Source: Microbacterium yannicii (lineage in GTDB: Bacteria > Actinomycetota > Actinomycetes > Actinomycetales > Microbacteriaceae). Taken from it: a stretch of 64,000 bases of DNA. The notes under the pieces were generated by a model. It saw nothing but the letters and a program-made list of their open reading frames with translations, was not told the origin of the DNA and did no database searches. Shown here piece by piece: positions 7,432 to 14,933 of this stretch. Location of the stretch: assembly GCF_024055635.1 (NCBI RefSeq), contig NZ_JAMXMB010000040.1, positions 268,235-332,234 of the forward strand, written 5' to 3'. Made by a program: the position numbers and the translations under genes. Positions within the stretch are counted from its first letter, which is position 1. Each line of letters begins with the position of its first letter.

Positions 7432-8235
7432 ATGGCTAAGACGACGAAGGCACAGCGCCAGGCGCTGGACGCGATGGAGGATGCCGCCATCGCGGCGAAG
7501 CAGGCGAAGAAGGCGGCCAAGGAGTTGCCGGGCAAGACAGCCAAGAAGCTGCGCGAGCTCTCCGAGGACGCCAGAGACGCCGCTGATGTCTCGAGGAAGG
7601 CGCTTCGAAAGTCGCCCGGCAAGGTTGCCAAGCGCGCCACGCGAGCGGCGGACAAGCTCGTCAAGGCGACGGCCCAAGCCGTTGCCAAGGCCGAGAAGAA
7701 GGCACGTCTGCGGGCGGAAGCCGAGCGCGCCGCGGTCGAAGCCGAGCGGGTGACCGCCGAGGCCGAGGAGCGCGCCGCGCAAGCGAAGGCAGCCAAGAAG
7801 GAAGCCGCGAAGGCGGCGAAGGCGGCCGAGCGCGCGGACCGCGAAGCAGCGGCGGCGCAGCTGGCGCTCGAGAACGAGCTGGCTGGTCCCGCCCAGACGG
7901 ACGCCGCGGAGTCGAGCCCGGCATCCGGCGCGACAGCGCCCCCGGCGACCGAGTCGGCACCGCCCGTCGACGCCACGGCGACCAAGGCGCCCGCGCGCAA
8001 GACGCCCGTACGACCTGCGTCCGGCCGGAAGACCGCCACCGCGTCATCGACCGCCCCGACCGCCCCCGCCTCACCGCGGGCGAAGTCGTCGCGCGCCGCT
8101 TCGCCCGCCGGCGAAGGGGGCGCATCCGAGCTCTCATCGCTCACGGTCGCCACGCTGAGGGACCGCGCGAGGGCGGCCGGCAAGACGGGATACTCGCGCC
8201 TCAGCAAAGCGCAGCTCGTCGCGCTCCTGTCCTGA
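7432..8235 (+). CDS. Lys/Ala-rich coiled protein with C-terminal Rho-N/SAP-like domain
   Basis: A 267-residue protein in two parts. Residues 1-155 are almost entirely Ala, Lys, Glu and Arg and should form a long charged helix or coiled coil, similar to histone H1-like or HU-tail sequences (repeats such as AKKAAK). Residues 155-225 are Ala/Pro/Thr-rich and probably disordered. The last 35 residues (LTVATLRDRARAAGKTGYSR, then LSKAQLVALLS) match the Rho N-terminal helix-extended-loop-helix, a small nucleic-acid-binding fold. A DNA- or RNA-binding role is likely. Its stop is one base from the GTG of the Pls-like synthetase, so the two are probably co-transcribed; whether they work together is unknown. 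Confidence 0.7.
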   Translation: MAKTTKAQRQALDAMEDAAIAAKQAKKAAKELPGKTAKKLRELSEDARDAADVSRKALRKSPGKVAKRATRAADKLVKATAQAVAKAEKKARLRAEAERAAVEAERVTAEAEERAAQAKAAKKEAAKAAKAAERADREAAAAQLALENELAGPAQTDAAESSPASGATAPPATESAPPVDATATKAPARKTPVRPASGRKTATASSTAPTAPASPRAKSSRAASPAGEGGASELSSLTVATLRDRARAAGKTGYSRLSKAQLVALLS

Positions 8236-8236
8236 G

Positions 8237-11200
8237 GTGCCGCCGGTGGGGGAGCGGCCAGAGCAGCTCGAACTCGACAGGTCCGGGGTAGCGACCCCGA
8301 GCCGGACCCTTCTCGACATCCTGCGCGAGACGACGGCTCGGCATCCCGAAGCATCCGCCCTCGACGACGGGTCCGGGTCGCTCAGCTACCAAGATCTGAT
8401 GGCCCGTGTCGGGCGCACCGCCGCGCAACTCCACGACGCAGGCGTTCGTCGTGGTGACCGGGTGGGTGTTCGCGTCCCGTCCGGCTCGAAGGAGCTGTAT
8501 ATCGCCATCCTCGCCGTGCTCGCCGCGGGTGCTGCGTACGTTCCGGTGGACGTGGACGATCCCGACGAGCGCGCGCGCCTCGTCTTCGGCGAGGCCGGGG
8601 TCCGCGGAGTCATCACTGACGACGGCTACACCTCCGCTGAGGCGCAGGCCGACGACGCTGCCGAGGTGTCGGCATCCGCTCCACTGTTCTCGGGTGATGC
8701 ACCACATCCCAGCACTCATGCGGTCGTCACCGTTCCACCGCCGGAGGTGACGGACGACGCGTGGATCATCTTCACGTCCGGTTCCACTGGTGTGCCGAAG
8801 GGAGTGGCCGTCACCCACCGCTCGGCGGCCGCGTTCGTCGACGCCGAGGCACGCCTGTTCCTGCAGAACGCGCCGCTCGGCCCGCGCGACCGGGTTCTTG
8901 CCGGACTCTCGGTCGCATTCGACGCGTCCTGCGAAGAGATGTGGCTGGCATGGCGGCACGGCGCGTGCCTCGTACCCGCACCTCGCGCACTCGTCCGCTC
9001 CGGTGAGGATCTCGCCCCGTGGCTCATCCGGCAGGGCATCACGGTGGTCTCGACCGTTCCGACCCTGGCCGCGATGTGGCCCGAGGACTCCATCGAGAAC
9101 GTGAGGCTGCTGATCTTCGGCGGTGAGGCCTGCCCTCCGGAACTCGCCGCCCGCCTCGCCGCCGACGGTCGGGAGGTGTGGAACACGTATGGTCCCACCG
9201 AGGCGACCGTCGTCGCCTGCGCGGCGCCGCTCGACGCCGGCCCCGTGCGCATCGGGCTTCCGCTCGACGGCTGGGCGCTCGCCGTGGTGGACGCCGATGG
9301 TGCGCGTGTCGCCGAGGGCGACATCGGCGAGCTCATCATCGGCGGTGTCGGGTTGGCGCGTTACCTCGATCCTTCGAAGGATGCCGAGAAGTACGCGCCG
9401 ATGCCGACCCTCGGCTGGGAACGTGCCTACCGCTCCGGCGACCTCGTGCGCTACGAGCCCGAGGGCCTCGTCTTCGTGGGCCGCGCCGACGATCAGGTGA
9501 AGGTCGGCGGGCGCCGCATCGAACTGGGCGAGGTCGAAGCCGCGCTGCAGGACCTCCCCGGGATCACAGCGGCAGCGGCGGCGGTGCGATCGACCGATGC
9601 CGGCGTTCCCGTGCTCGTCGGCTATCTCGTCGCGAACGAAGGCGAGAACTTCGACCGGGCGCACGCCCGGGCGTTGCTGGCCGAGCGCCTGCCGGCGGCT
9701 ATCGTGCCGCTGCTGGCCGTCGTCGACGAGCTTCCGGTGCGGACATCCGGCAAGGTCGATCGGGCGGCGCTGCCGTGGCCGTTGCCCGGCGTCGAGGCGC
9801 CGCTGGCGGGACTGTCTCCCGCCGAGGCCTGGCTCGCGGAGCAATGGCAGAGCGTGCTCGGCATGCCGGTGCCGAGTAGGTCGGCCGACTTCTTCGACCT
9901 CGGGGGAGGGTCACTGGCGGCAGCGCAGCTGGTCTCCCGGATACGCGTGCGCGTGCCCGAATTCTCCGTCGCCGACATCTACGACGTGCCGCGACTGAGT
10001 TCCATGGCCAGGGCCCTCGGGCCGCTGGACGACGACGGACCGGCGACGTTCCACCGACCCGTGCCCACACCCCGCGCCACACAGTGGGTGCAGACGCTCG
10101 TCGGCGTGCCGCTGTTCATCATCACCGGCATCCGCTGGCTGCTCTACCTGCTCACGGCCAGTGCGCTGCTTCAGCTCGCGCCCGGCTTCGAAGCACTGCC
10201 CAGCACTCCCTGGTGGGTGCTCCTGATCGGGTTGGCCGTGTTCGCGACGCCCTTCGGGCGCATGGCCATCGCCGTGGTCGCGGCTCGACTGCTCTTGGCG
10301 GGACTGCGCCCGGGCGACTATCCCCGTGGCGGCAGCGTGCACCTGCGGCTCTGGCTGGCCGAGCAGATCGCCGACCAGATCGACGCCGTCGGCCTCGCCG
10401 GCGCACCGTGGGTCACCTACTACGCGCGGGCGCTGGGCGCGAAGATCGGGCGCGGTGTCGACATGCACACGCTGCCTCCCATCACGGGGATGCTGGAACT
10501 GGGCGACGGCGCCGCCGTCGAACCCGAGGTGGATCTCACCGGCACCTGGATCGACGGCGACGTCCTTCGCGTCGGGGAAGTGCGCATCGGCGCCGACGCG
10601 ACGATCGGTGCCCGTAGCACACTGGCTCCGGGCACCAGGGTCGGGCAGCGCGCCGACATCGCGCCAGGCTCGGCCGTGTTCGGCCGTGTGCGGGCAGACC
10701 AGTCATGGGCCGGATCTCCGGCCGAGCGCGTCGGCGGCGTCGAGTCCGGCTGGCCCGCCGAACGGGCTCCGGCGCCGACACGCTGGCTCTGGGCATACGC
10801 GGTCTCCTCCGTCGCGCTGGCCCTGCTCCCGATCGCGTCGTTCGCCGTCGGCGCGCTGGTGATCGCGCTAGGGATCCGGGATGCCGAGACCCTCGCCGCC
10901 GCATTCCTCGGCGCCCTGGCGTGGCTTGTGCCCGCCGTCCTCGTGGTGGGTATCGTCTTCGCGGCATCCGTCGTGGTCGCGGTGCGCCTGCTGTCGATCG
11001 GGCTGCACGAGGGCACCCACCCCGTGCGCAGCCGGATCGGATGGCAGGCCTGGAGCATCGAACGACTGCTCGACTCGTCGCGCACGGTCCTCTTCCCGCT
11101 GTACTCGAGCCTCTTCACCCCGGTGTGGCTGCGCCTTCTCGGTGCGCGTGTCGGACGCGAGGTCGAGGCATCCACTGTCCTGCTCATCCCGTCGATGACG

Positions 11201-12193
11201 CGCATCGATGACGGCGCGTTCCTCGCCGATGACACCATGGTGGGTTCGTACGAGCTGCGCGGGGGCTGGATGCGGCTCGGACCGGTCCGGATCGGCAAAC
11301 GCGCCTTCCTCGGAAACTCCGGGATGGCGGCGCCCGGCCACCGCGTGCCCCGTGACGGGCTCGTCGCCGTCCTGTCGTCCGCGCCGCTGAAGGCGAAGCC
11401 CGGGTCGTCCTGGCTTGGGTCGCCGGCCGTACGGCTGCGCCGGCTGTCGGCCGAGGGCGACGAGAGTCGCACGTACCGGCCGACGCTCGGTCTCCGGATC
11501 GCGCGCACGCTGTGGGAACTCGGCCGGTTCGTGCCTGTCGTCGTCACGTGTGCGATCGGTCTCTGCGTCCTCTTCGGCCTGGCGGCTCTGTGGGAGACCG
11601 TGGGACCCGTCTGGACCCTCCTCGTCTCCGGCATCGTGATGCTCGCAGCCGGTGCGGTGGCCGCAGGGCTGTCGACTGCGGCGAAATGGCTCATCGTCGG
11701 CGCGATCCGCGCAGGCGAGCAGCCGCTGTGGTCGAGCTTCGTCTGGCGCACCGAGGTCTCGGACACATTCACGGAGATGGTCGCGGCGCCCTGGTTCGCG
11801 CGCGCCGCTTCGGGAACGCCGGCTCTGGCGGTCTGGCTGCGGTCACTCGGCTCTCGGATCGGACGTGGCGTGTGGTGTGAGAGCTACTGGCTTCCCGAGC
11901 CCGACCTCGTCACGCTGGGTGACGGCGCGGCGGTCAATCGCGGCTGCGTTGTGCAGACCCACCTGTTCCATGATCGAATCATGAGCATGGACACGGTCGA
12001 ACTGGAGGCTGGTGCGACGCTCGGCCCGCACAGTGTCATCCTGCCGGGGGCGACGCTCGGTGCGCATGCGACGGTCGGCCCCGCGTCGCTCGTGATGCGC
12101 GGCGAGACCGTGCCCGTCGGCTCGCGCTGGAGCGGCAATCCGATCGGGCCGTGGCGTGCGGTGAAGGTGCGCGCGTACCAGTCGACATCGTGA
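8237..12193 (+). CDS. Pls-like single-module peptide synthetase (A-T-membrane-three LbH domains)
   Basis: A 1318-residue membrane synthetase, essentially the length known for epsilon-poly-L-lysine synthetase Pls (about 1319). Adenylation domain 25-515: A3 FTSGSTGVPKG from 179, A4 FDASCEEMW, A5 NTYGPTEATV 316-325, A7 YRSGDLVRY 398-406, A10 TSGKVDRA with Lys506. Carrier domain DLGGGSL, with phosphopantetheine-bearing Ser559. From about 600 come hydrophobic segments alternating with three hexapeptide-rich soluble blocks (LGAKIGRG, LGARVGRE, LGSRIGRG), matching the tandem C-terminal domains of Pls. There is no condensation or thioesterase domain. Aligning by hand to GrsA gives pocket residues D-A-E-S-I-G-T-V-V-K, close to the published lysine code. 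Start is GTG 8237 or GTG 8246. M1 peptidase and phosphopantetheinyl transferase genes follow. Product identity is inferred. Confidence 0.88.
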   Translation: MPPVGERPEQLELDRSGVATPSRTLLDILRETTARHPEASALDDGSGSLSYQDLMARVGRTAAQLHDAGVRRGDRVGVRVPSGSKELYIAILAVLAAGAAYVPVDVDDPDERARLVFGEAGVRGVITDDGYTSAEAQADDAAEVSASAPLFSGDAPHPSTHAVVTVPPPEVTDDAWIIFTSGSTGVPKGVAVTHRSAAAFVDAEARLFLQNAPLGPRDRVLAGLSVAFDASCEEMWLAWRHGACLVPAPRALVRSGEDLAPWLIRQGITVVSTVPTLAAMWPEDSIENVRLLIFGGEACPPELAARLAADGREVWNTYGPTEATVVACAAPLDAGPVRIGLPLDGWALAVVDADGARVAEGDIGELIIGGVGLARYLDPSKDAEKYAPMPTLGWERAYRSGDLVRYEPEGLVFVGRADDQVKVGGRRIELGEVEAALQDLPGITAAAAAVRSTDAGVPVLVGYLVANEGENFDRAHARALLAERLPAAIVPLLAVVDELPVRTSGKVDRAALPWPLPGVEAPLAGLSPAEAWLAEQWQSVLGMPVPSRSADFFDLGGGSLAAAQLVSRIRVRVPEFSVADIYDVPRLSSMARALGPLDDDGPATFHRPVPTPRATQWVQTLVGVPLFIITGIRWLLYLLTASALLQLAPGFEALPSTPWWVLLIGLAVFATPFGRMAIAVVAARLLLAGLRPGDYPRGGSVHLRLWLAEQIADQIDAVGLAGAPWVTYYARALGAKIGRGVDMHTLPPITGMLELGDGAAVEPEVDLTGTWIDGDVLRVGEVRIGADATIGARSTLAPGTRVGQRADIAPGSAVFGRVRADQSWAGSPAERVGGVESGWPAERAPAPTRWLWAYAVSSVALALLPIASFAVGALVIALGIRDAETLAAAFLGALAWLVPAVLVVGIVFAASVVVAVRLLSIGLHEGTHPVRSRIGWQAWSIERLLDSSRTVLFPLYSSLFTPVWLRLLGARVGREVEASTVLLIPSMTRIDDGAFLADDTMVGSYELRGGWMRLGPVRIGKRAFLGNSGMAAPGHRVPRDGLVAVLSSAPLKAKPGSSWLGSPAVRLRRLSAEGDESRTYRPTLGLRIARTLWELGRFVPVVVTCAIGLCVLFGLAALWETVGPVWTLLVSGIVMLAAGAVAAGLSTAAKWLIVGAIRAGEQPLWSSFVWRTEVSDTFTEMVAAPWFARAASGTPALAVWLRSLGSRIGRGVWCESYWLPEPDLVTLGDGAAVNRGCVVQTHLFHDRIMSMDTVELEAGATLGPHSVILPGATLGAHATVGPASLVMRGETVPVGSRWSGNPIGPWRAVKVRAYQSTS

Positions 12194-13494
12194 GCATCCA
12201 CGATCCGTACGCACCGCAGAGCGGCGATCCGACCTTCGACGTCGAGTCCTACGAGCTCGACCTCTCGTACCGCGTGCGCACCAACCGCCTCGAGGGGCGG
12301 GCTGTCGTCAATGCGGTCGCGGCTGTTGCGACGTCGTCGATCGCGTTGGATCTGATCGGGCTGCGCGCGTCGCGGGTGCGCGTGGATGGCGACCGCCGGA
12401 CGGCCTACGCCCAGGGACCGCGCAAGCTCCGGGTCGTGCTTCCGCGGCGGATGGAGCCGGGGGAGCGGTTCTCCATCGAGGTGACGTACGCGGGTGCGCC
12501 CGCGCCACGGCGCACACGCTGGGGCACCATCGGCTTCGAAGAACTCGAGGACGGCGCCCTCGTGGCTTCCCAGCCCATCGGCGCACCTACGTGGTTCCCC
12601 TGCAACGACCGTCCTGACGATCGCGCCCTCTATTCGATCACGGTCGCCACGGATGCCGGCTACACCGCGGTCGCCACCGGGGCTCTCATCGGCTCGGCGC
12701 GACGCGGGCAGTTCGAAGCCCGCACGTTCCGTTCCGCGGTGCCGACCGCCACGTACCTCACGGCATTGCACATCGGACGCTACGTCTCCACCACGCTGGC
12801 GGACTCCGAAGGCTCGGACGGCTTCCCCATCACGGTCGTCCACCCGCCCGCACTGCGAAACGAGGTTGCGACGGCGTTCGCGCCGGTCACGCGGATGCTG
12901 CAGCTGTTCGAGTCCGCCTTCGGCCCGTATCCTCAGGACGCCTGCACCCTCGTGGTGACTCCCGACGAACTCGAGATTCCGCTCGAGGCCCAGGGGATGG
13001 CGGTCTTCGGCGCCAACCATCTCGATCCGGCATCGGAGCGCCTCGTGGCGCACGAACTGGCGCATCAGTGGTTCGGCAACAGTGTCGGCGTCGCACGGTG
13101 GCAGGACATCTGGCTCAACGAGGGTTTCGCCTGCTACGCCGAGTGGATGTGGTCCGAGGCATCGGGCCGCCAGACCGTTCATGAGAAGGCGGCACGACAC
13201 CATGCCCGGCTCGCCGGGCTCGATCAGGATCTGGTGCTGGCCGCTCCCGGTCCCGCGCTGATGTTCGACGACCGCGTCTACAAGCGTGGCGCACTGACCC
13301 TGTATGCGCTGCGACGTCACATGGGGGACGGCGCCTTCGCCGCGCTCCTGCGCGAGTGGGCGACCGCGGGCTCCGGCGATTCGGTGACGACCGCGGACTT
13401 CCGCGCTCTGGCCGTACGGCTCGCGGGCGCAGACATCGACGTGCTGCTCACGGCGTGGCTGGATCGAGCGGAACTGCCCCCGATGCCTCGCTGA
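12190..13494 (+). CDS. M1 family zinc metallopeptidase
   Basis: An aminopeptidase-like enzyme of 434 residues. Zinc motif HELAHQWFGN with the second ligand in WLNEGFACYAEW gives the gluzincin HExxH-x18-E pattern. The substrate loop that is usually GAMEN reads AQGMAVFG. The protein stops soon after the catalytic domain, so it is a short M1 form lacking the long C-terminal helical domain. The start chosen is GTG 12190, which overlaps the synthetase stop (GTGA) and gives the usual N-terminus (MSIHDPYAPQSGDPTFDVES). A further in-frame GTG lies at 12151. Epsilon-poly-lysine producers carry zinc aminopeptidases that degrade the polymer, so a trimming or resistance role is plausible but inferred. 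Confidence 0.9.
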   Translation: MSIHDPYAPQSGDPTFDVESYELDLSYRVRTNRLEGRAVVNAVAAVATSSIALDLIGLRASRVRVDGDRRTAYAQGPRKLRVVLPRRMEPGERFSIEVTYAGAPAPRRTRWGTIGFEELEDGALVASQPIGAPTWFPCNDRPDDRALYSITVATDAGYTAVATGALIGSARRGQFEARTFRSAVPTATYLTALHIGRYVSTTLADSEGSDGFPITVVHPPALRNEVATAFAPVTRMLQLFESAFGPYPQDACTLVVTPDELEIPLEAQGMAVFGANHLDPASERLVAHELAHQWFGNSVGVARWQDIWLNEGFACYAEWMWSEASGRQTVHEKAARHHARLAGLDQDLVLAAPGPALMFDDRVYKRGALTLYALRRHMGDGAFAALLREWATAGSGDSVTTADFRALAVRLAGADIDVLLTAWLDRAELPPMPR

Positions 13495-14086
13495 ATGCAG
13501 CACTGATGACGAGGCCCCGTGGGCCGTGGATGTCCCATCCCGCGATGATCGGCCCGCCCGGGACGACGGCCCGCCAGCCCAGGTCGCCGGCCAGTTCGAC
13601 CGTCACGGTGCCCGGGTCGACGCGGAGGCCGCGCCCATCCGCCTTGAGGGCAGCCTCCACCCGCACCCAGTCTTGCAATCGAACGCTTTCTCGACCACCG
13701 AGGATTCCGTTCAACCCCGCGGCGTCCCTCACCGCGTCCGTCTCGACTTCGGCGTCGATCGCGAATGTGCCAGGACCGTGAGAGGCGACCGCCGCGACGG
13801 CGATGCCGCTCGCGTAGGCGACGGCAGGACGGGCCGAGGCATCCGTCGTCCGAACCGGACCATGCGGTCCGCCGCAGCGCACACAGGGATTCGACAGTTC
13901 GGCGCCGGGCTCCAGCATCTCGCGCAGAAGATGCCACGCCACGTCGCGGCGTGCGACGCCATTCGGCACCACCTTCCACGCGAGCCGTAGCCGCGTAGGA
14001 GGTGTGCTCGCGAGTTCTCGCTCGAAACGCCCGCAGTCCGGCACGGCGAGAGGATAGGTGCCGCTCACGAAGGGCCCTCCGTCCAC
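13448..14086 (-). CDS. 4'-phosphopantetheinyl transferase (Sfp-like)
   Basis: The enzyme that would load phosphopantetheine onto the carrier serine of the adjacent synthetase. About 212 residues. Family marks: CVRCGGPHGPVR, the magnesium motif AIDAEVE (in place of GIDxE), and WVRVEAALKADGRG, matching the W-x-x-x-E-A-x-x-K signature. The start GTG 14086 has a good AGGAGA six bases upstream; GTG 14068, after GGAGG, is also possible. The gene is convergent with the M1 peptidase and their 3' ends overlap by 47 bases, which would couple or antagonise their transcripts. Sequence outside the motifs is divergent, so substrate preference is uncertain. Confidence 0.8.
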   Translation of the reverse strand: MDGGPFVSGTYPLAVPDCGRFERELASTPPTRLRLAWKVVPNGVARRDVAWHLLREMLEPGAELSNPCVRCGGPHGPVRTTDASARPAVAYASGIAVAAVASHGPGTFAIDAEVETDAVRDAAGLNGILGGRESVRLQDWVRVEAALKADGRGLRVDPGTVTVELAGDLGWRAVVPGGPIIAGWDIHGPRGLVISAAFSEASGAVPLDPATP

Positions 14087-14118
14087 TGCCTGTTCTCCTG
14101 ATCCCATTCTGACGGCAC

Positions 14119-14156
14119 CACGAGACACGGAAGCTCCGCACGAGACACGGGAGCTC
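14119..14156. repeat. Tandem direct duplication, 18 bp with 20-bp period
   Basis: CACGAGACACGG(A/G)AGCTC occurs at 14119-14136 and 14139-14156 with a single difference. It lies between the acidic small gene and the transferase gene on the minus strand; the stop codon of the small gene is inside the second copy. Confidence 0.8.
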
Positions 14157-14307
14157 AGCGCTCGCGAGCCCGGTCCTCTTCGACATCCAGCTCATCGAAG
14201 CTGCTGTCGGCGTCGTGCTCTTCCTCGTCGAGGGACGTCGGAGCCTCCCACGCGTCGGCATCGAAGGCAGTCTCCGCGAGATCAGGATCGGGGATCAGAT
14301 CGCTCAT
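14155..14307 (-). CDS. Small highly acidic protein, 50 residues
   Basis: An open frame of 50 codons starting at ATG 14307 and ending TGA 14157-14155. About 20 of 50 residues are Asp or Glu against three Arg, with no Lys, Cys or membrane segment, so the product should be an acidic, probably disordered peptide. Support for coding: a -10-type box TAGCGT exactly six bases before the ATG, the same arrangement as at several certain genes here. It lies upstream of the phosphopantetheinyl transferase on the same strand, about 70 bases away. I recognise no family. Confidence 0.5.
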   Translation of the reverse strand: MSDLIPDPDLAETAFDADAWEAPTSLDEEEHDADSSFDELDVEEDRARER

Positions 14308-14313
14308 GCGAAG

Positions 14314-14319
14314 ACGCTA
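14314..14319 (-). promoter_or_regulatory. -10 box of the small acidic gene (leaderless type)
   Basis: On the minus strand TAGCGT is followed by CTTCGC and the ATG at 14307. The identical box precedes the genes starting at 16226 and 54013. Confidence 0.5.
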
Positions 14320-14466
14320 GGCGCTCCGCTGTCCACTCTGAGTGAGCAGCTTCCGAACATGCTGTGACCACTTGGGTGACAGGATCGCCCGCTGTGCCAC
14401 TCGGCGGGTCTCTGACAGGACACCGAGGCCCGGTACGATGCACCGACCCGCAACCGAGGAGGACGT

Positions 14467-14682
14467 GTGGCCGAAAAGCGAACCGACGAAAACAGCGCAT
14501 TCCGCGAAATCCTGGAAAGGATGACGCAGAAGTACGCCGACTTCCCGGCGGAGCGGACCACCGAGATCGTCGATGCCGTCCGCGCGGAGTTGACCGATGC
14601 AAAGGTCCGCGACTTCGTCCCCGTACTCGCCGAGCGCGAGGTCAAGAAGCGCATCAAGCAGGAGCAACGGTCGGAAGTCTGA
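14467..14682 (+). CDS. Small three-helix-bundle dimerisation-type protein
   Basis: A 71-residue soluble protein predicted to be nearly all helix, with segments about 10-22, 27-43 and 48-66. It matches the small actinobacterial 'three-helix bundle dimerization domain' proteins (pattern YADFPAERTTEIVDAVRAEL). Its function is not established. The start is GTG 14467 after a strong GAGGAGGA four bases upstream. It stands alone on the plus strand and diverges from the small acidic gene. Confidence 0.7.
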   Translation: MAEKRTDENSAFREILERMTQKYADFPAERTTEIVDAVRAELTDAKVRDFVPVLAEREVKKRIKQEQRSEV

Positions 14683-14743
14683 ATCCCCGGCCGGCGCCAC
14701 CGGAGCTGCCCCCAACAGTCGCGAGGCGGGGTGCGGTCGGCGC

Positions 14744-14768
14744 TGCCCGCAACTATCCTGAGCGGGCA
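14744..14768 (+). terminator. Weak stem-loop after the 71-residue gene
   Basis: TGCCCGC and GCGGGCA pair over 7 bp around an 11-base loop, about 60 bases after the stop. Only two T follow, so termination strength is doubtful. The rest of 14683-14894 shows no gene. Confidence 0.35.
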
Positions 14769-14894
14769 TTCTGGTGAGAACTCGACTCGGGCGTGTCGGA
14801 GAATCGCGTACGCGCCATTCGATGTGCGACACCGCTAGCGCCGGTTGCGACATGAGGCAGTCATGTCGCATCCGGCGAATCAGCATGGTCGAGA

Positions 14895-14928
14895 TCCGCG
14901 GAATTGCGGGCCTCTCGGAGACAAAATG
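14895..14928. repeat. 34-bp direct repeat, left copy (island boundary)
   Basis: This 34-bp stretch recurs at 17699-17732 in the same orientation with 32 of 34 bases identical (differences at the 12th and 30th bases). It begins TCCGCGGAATT, contains CGGGCCTCTCGGAGACA and ends AATG. The pair brackets a 2.8-kb segment holding a DUF1254 gene and a low-G+C hydrolase gene. Confidence 0.75.
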
Positions 14929-14933
14929 CGGGG

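Noticed and set aside
8201..9844. A 547-codon minus-strand frame opposite the synthetase adenylation domain
   Set aside because: All adenylation core motifs are on the plus strand; the antisense frame shows no recognisable domain.
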